Shown in pieces: positions 1 through 8,200 of a DNA stretch of 16,393 nt. The DNA comes from Zygnema cylindricum (Eukaryota; Streptophyta; Zygnematophyceae; Zygnematales; Zygnemataceae): contig JBBHKE010002794.1 in NCBI GenBank assembly GCA_037447655.1, positions 268,656 through 285,048 on the forward strand, written 5' to 3'. The position numbers and the translations under genes are program-made. Below the pieces are notes generated by a model. It was not told the DNA's origin, made no database searches, and saw only the letters and a list, made by a program, of their open reading frames with translations. How positions within the stretch are numbered: position 1 is the stretch's first letter; each line of letters begins with the position of its first letter.

Positions 1-62
1 CTCTCTCTCTCTCTCTCTCTCTCCCCCCCTCTCTCTCTCCCCTCTCTCCCTCTCCCTCTCCC
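1..62 (+). repeat. (CT)n / CCCTCT microsatellite
   Basis: The window opens within an uninterrupted polypyrimidine tract: CT dinucleotides, then TCTCCC units. The repeat probably continues outside the window. Confidence 0.97.
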
Positions 63-1270
63 TCAAAGGATGTTATTGTTTTTTTGTCCTTTTCTGTGCT
101 CTCGTTCTCTCAAGTGCTTGACCTCTTTTATTTTTTCTTTTTTTCTCACGAAAATAAAAATGGGGTAAATATCGAAAAAAAAATCCCTTATATATATGTG
201 AAATTTTACAATTTTTAGGGTTGATTGTTTGTAAAAAATAAATAAATTGATGAATACAAAACTAAAAAAAAATAATAATAATAATAATAATATTAGTATT
301 AGTGATAGCAATTATCATAATAATCATATTCATAATAATAATGATTAGTGTTGTGTATCTCTGATAACCAATATATACCTTTTTTTGACCTACTGATAGC
401 CGATATATTGGTCTTGTTTACCAATAATGGAATTTTTGGGATAAAAAATGGACACACTGCAATGAATTACCTATAAATATCGGCCCCATAACCATTGTTG
501 ATAACTTTACTGTTGACTGTACAATTGCACTGTTTTGTACGAAAAACTGGGACCGATAGTCCTTCCTGGAATGCCACTCTATATCGGGTGTAAAATATAA
601 TGCAATATGGCATGAAGTACTATGATATTATACATCATTAATTATACTATTGTATGTGATAAAAAATGTATCCGGAGCGATAAATCGGGATCCCTTGCCA
701 TTGATAGTCGATAATTATCAATATCGGATTAATTGCGATAAGTTTTTGACCCGATGTTTAACACTAATAATAATCATAAATGAAATATGTAAATTTGCTT
801 TGGTCTGTTTGATTTTACCCCCCAATCGAGAGTAAAATGTCTATATATCCTATTTTTTTTACATGATTAACTTTTTTTTTCTTTTTTTTAATGATATTTT
901 CTATCTCACTTTATACGATTCTTCACGTACTGGTAAAATAATATTACCTTTTATTTTGCACATAGTTATCACATTTTAAGATTTTTATTTTATCTTTAAT
1001 CCCTCAAAGAAAAATCATAATTTGTTGCTGCTTCATTTCTTTCCGTCAGATTTTTATTTATCCAAATAATTTCTTTTTTTCACGTTTTTTGAGTTTCTTT
1101 CCACTTTTTTTTCTTCTCCTATTTTTATATTTTCCATTTAATCCAAAGACTTTTCATTATTTTCACATCCAAAGGGTTTGTTATTTTCACGTTTGAAATT
1201 TACTTCTGAAAACGTCTTCGTTATTTTCACATCCAGCTTTTAATTTCGTTTACTAACCCAAGTTAGAGTT
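63..1270. other. AT-rich intergenic sequence, no gene seen
   Basis: The stretch is AT-rich with homopolymer runs and an (AAT)n tract near 270-295. Reading frames are short and resemble nothing known. From about 370 to 750 the words TATCG and CGATA recur often, possibly the remnant of an old repeat. Three direct copies of TTATTTTCACATCCA-like sequence lie near 1155, 1180 and 1215. Confidence 0.7.
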
Positions 1271-1277
1271 AAATAAT

Positions 1278-1401
1278 ATAGGAGCGAGGAAAGGACGGAG
1301 GGAAGGTAGGAGGGCAAGAGGAAGGAAGGAGGGCAAGAGGAAGGAAAGATGGAGGGAAGGATAAAAAAAAACAGGAAAGGAGAGAGGGAGAGAGGGAGAA
1401 T
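1278..1401 (+). repeat. GGAAGGA purine-rich microsatellite
   Basis: A GA-rich tract of GGAAGGA, GGGAAGG and GAGAGGGA units, interrupted by one poly-A run. Confidence 0.9.
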
Positions 1402-2205
1402 GGATCTGTAGAATTACAAATTTACAAAACCCCATAAGGTATAATCCATACTAGAAACAAAAGTCATAGACTCCCCTCTTACAAAAGAACGACAATGCAA
1501 ACAAAAAAATTATAATGTATACACTCAATAAAAAAACCAATACACAATTTTTTCTACACTAAAAATCACAAAAGGTTTTTGAGATTTGCACTTTATCAGA
1601 GTTCCCCACAAATATACGACTTTATAACACATCTAAAATCCCATTTCCTCCCTCCCAATATTTTGTAGAAACAAAGTTAAAAAAAAAAAAAAAACTAACA
1701 CCGTTGTTTTCTCCATTTTGACCGGAAAACTGTCCGTTAAAAACACTTTTCCCAATTTTCCACCTTTCCTTGAAATTAAAACTTTTCCTATAATTTTCCC
1801 TCCCACTACCTTTCTTGTTTTACTGAGTTCATCCACTCTATATATCCACAAGGTCAAACGATAGGATTAAAGCGTTTTTTTTTTTTTTGTTTTTTTTTTC
1901 TCATTTGGAAACAAGTTTTCCAACTAAAGGATTTTCCAATTTCCTGTTTCTGGTTTTTAAAATTTTCCATTTCCCTTTCCGTTCCAGTTCCCGTCTAAGT
2001 TTTCCATTTCTTGTTTACCGTTAACTATCACAGTTTTCCGTTTTTCCATATCGATCGTAATAGTGGGCATTGGTTTCCATTTATGAGACTAAATTTCGGA
2101 AAAAAACGACGCAAATGAATGTACAACTTTTTCAACTTTTACCAAATTATCATCTTTATCTGTTGTTAAATAAACAATATTAAAAAAAAGAATCGGTACA
2201 CAATA
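1402..2205. repeat. 3'-flanking AT-rich sequence with TTTTCCATTT-type degenerate repeat
   Basis: No gene is recognised. From about 1690 to 2075 the word TTTTCC, with variants TTTTCCATTTCC, TTTTCCAATTT and TTTTCCGTTT, recurs every 10-40 bp, giving a degenerate minisatellite with poly-T runs. The stretch starts just past the NTRC stop and would include its 3' UTR. Confidence 0.6.
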
Positions 2206-2266
2206 CTACAAGTTTGCTTCGATCAATTCTCGATACTCTCTCTTCATCTTCACTCCGGAAATGTCC
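2206..2266 (-). CDS. NTRC: NTRC terminal exon with TAG stop
   Basis: One base completes Arg. Then 19 codons read [19 protein letters not shown] and end in TAG at 2208-2206. This matches the conserved NTRC C-terminus (SGVKMKKEYREFIE). The acceptor is ggttcag before 2266. The terminal Leu replaces the Lys usual in angiosperms. No clear AATAAA signal is seen just downstream, which is not unusual for plant-type 3' ends. Confidence 0.95.
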
Positions 2267-5200
2267 CTGAACCCAAAAAAACATCCCAAGAAACATTTTA
2301 GAAAATTTCTCCAAAAAACATTTCAATAACATTTCAAAAATGTCCGATTTTTTTATTTCAAAAAATATTTCAAAAAACCAAAAAGATGGACAGAAAAACC
2401 AAATAAATGGTACACAAATCTCCATAAAACCTAACAATTAAACCTAAAATACCTAACAATTATCCTTTTCAGGATTAACAACCCTCATTCAGTGTCATTT
2501 TTTTATCATTTGACAAAAGATTAGCTTTGATAACACTATTTCTACACAACTATTTACACAATTCCTAATGTTTTTAAGAATTGTGCAAATTAAAATACAA
2601 AGGCCACAAAACTTAATTAGAATCGAAAACAGTAAAATCGGTCTTCAAAATAATAACTTTTCTTTTTTCAAATAGCAATCTGTTGTGTACACCTTAAATT
2701 GCTATTAGTGTTAAGATGCAAATACTATGAGCAATTTTTTGGTTTCAAGAAATAATGACTAAGAGGACTGATTTAGAGTTAAGAGATAATTAAGAGACAA
2801 TAAGTGTGAGTATTGTTTTATAGCTAAGAAATAATTAGTATGATAACTGTTGGTGTCAAGAAATAATTGGTATGAGGCCTGTTTTAGTGTTAACTATTGT
2901 ATTATTTCCGGACCGAATGACATGGGCGACTATAAACCACCAGAAAAGAAAATAGTAACAAATAACACTACTTTGTGTTCAGAGGGCAATAAAAACCGGA
3001 ACAAATATAAGTTTTATGAACGCTAACAGCAATTCACGGTCTAGCATTAATATTGTCTTCCCCACATAAAATCTTTTAATTGACTTTTTTCTGTGCACAC
3101 AAGGCTTATAAATTCGATCGTTGCAAAGTTCACATTATATCATCACCACTCAATATACTGGTCCCCTCTGCCATTTGATTACCGATAGTAGTGTTGATGA
3201 TGGAACATATCACAAAAAGAAAAATGCCCATAGCCACCAATACCATTTATATTTGCCCAACCACCCAAATACCCATGACCCATTTACCCAATTCCCAAAT
3301 TCCCAAATTCCGCAATTCCCCAATTCCCAAAAGAGCCCCAAGTTCCCACCTGATTTTCTCCTTGTTTTTGAAAAACTGAACCACGGGAGTTCCCATGACT
3401 CCGGCCGCCTCCGCAATCTCCGGATCTTCCTCGATGTCGATCTCCACCCAGTGGACCTTGCTCGAGTACTCATCGACCACCTGGGGGAGAGGGAGAGAGA
3501 GGGAGAGGGAGAGGGAGGGAGGGGGGAGGAAGGGGGAGAGAGGGAGAGGGGGGGAGGGGGAGGGGGAGAGAGGGAAAGGGAAAGGGAGAGGGAGAGGGAG
3601 AGAGAGGGAGAGGGAGAGGGAGAGAGGGAGAGGGAGAGAGATGGAGAAGGAGAGAGAGGGGGAGAAGTAGAGTGAGGGTGGGAGAGGGAGAGGTTAAGAG
3701 CGAGAAATGGAGCTCCATCGAACCAAAACTAGCAGGCACATCAGAGTATTGGCATTTAGAAAGAGAGTTAAGTGCTTATCAAGTATCCACAAACATGACA
3801 AATTATACAAAGCACATATACATAAAATGACATACAATACACATTACACACACACACACACACATATATATATAAATACATACATACATACATACATACA
3901 TACATACATACATACATACATACATACATACATACATACATACATACATACATACATACATACATACATACATACATACATACATACATACATACATACA
4001 TACATACATACATACACACACATATATATATATATATATATATGCATATACACATATATGTATGCATATACACATATATGTATGCATATACACACATACA
4101 CATATATCTATTTATATGTATATACACAGATATAGACAAGTATATATATATAGAGATAGATATAACAAAATCAAGGATATTGGACTTGCAAATACACAAT
4201 GAAATTGTTTGGGGAAATTGATAGATATGCTTTAAATTGAGAGCAAAAACTTTAAAAAACCTCAAAACGCACTAAAAGCCCTAAAAACCAAAAGAAACAA
4301 AAACTAAAGAAAACCAAAAAATATAAAAGAAGAAAAAAAATACCTTGCTAAGAATGGGCTTCAAAGAGCGGCACGGGCCACAAGTTGGAGAAGTGTACAA
4401 AACTCCCAAAAGTCGAGGACTTTCGTGGTATAGTTTTCGAAGAGCATACTGATAAAGAAGAAAAATAATAGAATTTAATAAGAAACAAAAAAGGAGAAAA
4501 AAAAGAAGAAAACGGAAAAGGAAGAGGAAAAAGAAGAGAAAAGGGACAAGGAAAAAGAAGAAAAGCGAAGAATCTCAGAGAGTGGGGCTTGTTCCGATAA
4601 GATCTCATCAAGCAGTTCAGTAAGTAAAATAATATAGAATCTATCGAAAATTGCTGAAGTTTTCTCTTTCAAATAGTTTGGGATCAAATACTTTGGGTTT
4701 AGTTATAAATTAAAATGTGTTGAAATTATTGCAAAAGTGTCTTACAAAAAAAGAAAAAATATCTTCAAGGCACAAATGAACAAAGAAAAAAAAAGTGAAT
4801 CACAGAAAAAAAAATTATCAAAGTGAGTTGTGTAAACAGATGAAAAGCGATTTGGACAGAATGGCAAAAAAAACAAAAGCATACCTAAGTCTTAAAAAAA
4901 ATTACCTGTCCTTTCCAATTCTGTCGGATTTTTAAAAGTTTTCAAGGTCTATTTTAGGTACTTCAGGTTTTTTTAAGGATTTTTTTAGGTCCTTGAGGTT
5001 TCCTTAAAGTTTTTTAAGGTACTGTAGGTTTTGTTAAGGTTTTTTGAAGGTTTTTTGAAAAGTTACCTGTCCTTTGCAGTTCTTTCGTTTTTTTTCAGTT
5101 TTGACGATATTAAGGTTTACATAACCTAAAAAGCCCTAAAATCCCTAAAAAACCCTGAGAGGTACCTGTCCTTTATGTCGTGTCCTTGTTGGGTCAAAAT

Positions 5201-8200
5201 GTTCGACTACATCCTCCCTCGTCAACTCCTTCTTCTCCACTTCCTCCACCTGCTTCTGTTCCATTTCTCTCCCTCCACCCCTTTAAAAAATGAGAATCCT
5301 TGGACCCAGGTCTATTCCTCTCATAACTTCTTTCGCCCCAAAACAACTTGCCCTAAGAAAACTTTGCCCCCAAAAAAAAACTTTTCAATCTTGTAAGAAT
5401 TTCCAATCCAATCCTATCAAATCGATAAAAATTACTAAAAAATTCAGTCCACAAAAATTCCCAAACGATACGAGATTCCAATTCAAAAACGTATTTAATG
5501 CGGAAAAGTTTACAAACCATGGGAGTTTCAAACCTTTCTAGAAGTTCCCAAAACACAAAAGTTTCCAATACATAAAAGTCTCCAACCCATTAAAAATTTC
5601 AAGCGATAAAAGTTTCCCATAATTAAAATTTATGATCCATTAGAGTTCTCAACCCATTATAGTCCCCAATAATAAAAGCTTCCAATCCTTAAGAGTTTCC
5701 AAGTAATAAACGTTTAATCTATTAAGATACATAATATTTTATCCAATCCCAAAAGCAAGAGGTAGACCGAAAAAAAAAAGCTTTTACCTGATGAAACTCT
5801 ACTAGAAGGTCATTTGCGACGAGGTATCTTTCTACGGAGAGAGCCGCCACACATCCTGATCCTGCGGCTGTGATCGCCTGACGCCATTCGTGATCCTACG
5901 GCCCAAGATCACCACGTCATCACATTGTCAGTGGTACCGTTTTTGTTGTTTTGATCTTATTATTATTAAGATTACAATTAAAGTGCATGACAGTTATTTC
6001 GTTTCTGTTATTGGATTAGAAATTAGGCGCAATAATCGCCACATCTTCAGTGTTATTGGCACCGTTTTCGTTATTCTTGTTCTTATTCGTGAGAGCATGA
6101 AATTATTTCTATTAATTCTTGTTCTTATTATTATTACTAAGATTCTGATTGTTATTAAGAATAGAAATTTGGCGCATCGTCACATTATTATTGGTACAGT
6201 TTCCGTTTATCTTGTTCTATTGCTATTAAGATTACAATTAAAGAGCAAGACAATTATTTTGTTTTTGTTTTTTTGTTCTTATTGTTATTATTAAGTTTAC
6301 AACTAGAGAACATAACAATTATATTTCCATGTCTTTTAGGGTTTGTGGTACCAGTGTAAAACAAAAAAAGACCATACATTTGACTCTGATACTTATCTCC
6401 CTTCTCTGATACTTCACTTTCTCCTCCTCTTTCTCCCCACTCTTGAACTCACCCTCTCCAGGCTACTGTACTCTTCCTCTCCCTCTCCCTTCTCCTGTAC
6501 TTTCCCGCTACCTCGCCTTTACTTATGTATACTCTGCCTCCTTTCTCCTGTCTCTCCCTCTCCCTTCTCTTCCACTCTCCCTCTCCCTCTCCTTTGTCTT
6601 GTTTCTCCCTCTACCTTCTCTTGTTTCTCCCCTTCTCTTGTCTTCCCCTCGCTTGTCATCATTTGTCATTGAAACTCCTCTCCATGCTCTTGTGCTATCC
6701 TTCTCCTTCTATTTGCATTTCATTCTTCCTCCACTTTCCTCCCTCCGTTTCCCTCCTCTCCGTTTCCATCATCTTCTTGTTATCTCCATGCATTCACGGT
6801 ATCTCCTCCATTATCATAAACATCGGCCCTCCCTCTCCGTTCACATCTGCATCCATCTCCATCTGCATTCCTGTCCTTGTCCCTTATCCCATTCCTATTC
6901 GGCGTTTGTAATATCGGCCCTATCATATTGCTGTCATTACATCCATCCTTCATGTTGCGTTTCTTATCTGGAATATCATTATGTTGGTTTAATGTCGTCA
7001 GGTAACTGTCATCTTATATTCTGTCCTCATCATCATCATCATTATCGTGCATCATCTCATCACATCATCATCATCATTTAAATCCATCATCATCATCATC
7101 CTGAAATACGAATCATGGGGCTGGCGGGTTCCCTGGGACGGATCATTTCAAATGAAACAGGTCGTGATCCGGATCATGGCGTTTCATCACATCCCGCCTC
7201 ATATCATCGCTCCCCTGTCTCATCTTCATCGTCCATCTCATCATACCTATGCCAATCATAACGCTGCCACATCGTTGGGATCACTGCGTCCTTCCTGACC
7301 CACATCCGCTAGTCCAGTCTATCTATCGCCAACAGATTACTGTTGGGTCTATCGGTCCTAAAACAGACCTCTCATTAACCTCTCTGTTCGCAGTTTTACC
7401 CATCCATAAAAATAGAACAAGCAAAAAAAAAAACAGAAAACAAAAAACAAAACAGAAGACAAAAAACAAAAAACGGTTGAGTTGAGATTAAACGGAGGGT
7501 ACGGTGATTAATATTAGTACACGGTATTTATATACGGTTTGTAAGAGAGGAACATTCAAAACACTGGTCACCAGTTTTCACATCCTCGGGAAAGAAAAAA
7601 AGAAATAAAAGAATGATAGAGTTGAATTCAGAAGTAGACTAAGTCGCTGGTATAAATACAAGGTGTTTAAATATGTATATGTAAACCGTTAACATTAAAA
7701 ACTTTCAATTTACCAGTCTTCACAACATGAAAAAAACAAGACGAAGAAAAACATATATGAATAAAGGCATAAATACGACATAATCTACAATACACATGTA
7801 TGTGTGTGTGTATAGAGACATAAGCAAAGATCTTAATAAATTGACACCACATATCCCATAACAAATATTAATTTACATCTTTTTTTTCTTTCCTTTTCTT
7901 TTTCTTTCTTTTTTCATTCCCGTTTAACTTTTGTAAATGTCCTTTAAGAGATGAATCACCAAAACTATTTCCATACAAAAAAATAATATGACTCTATCAA
8001 ATAATAACTAAGTAAGAAACTAGAAAGGGAAGCATAAATAAACAATACGTTTGAAAGCATTAAAAACCAAAATCCATGGATTAATACCAAAAAAAAGGGG
8101 TTATAACACACATTAGAATGGACAAGAGATGAGAGAGAGAGGGGCGGGAGACGGAGGGGGAGGGAGAGGGGAAGGGGGAGGGGGAAGAGGGAGGTGGAGG

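Noticed and set aside
3121-3675. 184-codon plus-strand frame ending in an Arg/Glu repeat
   Set aside because: It is antisense to the true NTRC thioredoxin exon and then runs through the GA tract. Its reported start is not an ATG.
3768-4265. Reverse frame of repeated CMYV and forward frame of repeated THIHTYI
   Set aside because: Pure translation of the TACA/TA microsatellite, which has no stop codons in several frames.
5256-5281. Alternative acceptor at 5281 giving a longer linker exon
   Set aside because: It would break the frame with the preceding phase-0 exon. The acag before 5255 restores both frame and family length.
6443-7081. 212-codon Ser/Leu/His-rich frame
   Set aside because: Derived from CT-rich and (CAT)n repeats, with no domain features. 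It lies within an NTRC intron on the opposite strand.
7026-7102. Regularly spaced CATCATC units as a possible CRISPR-like array
   Set aside because: A simple trinucleotide repeat without distinct spacers, in a eukaryotic intron.
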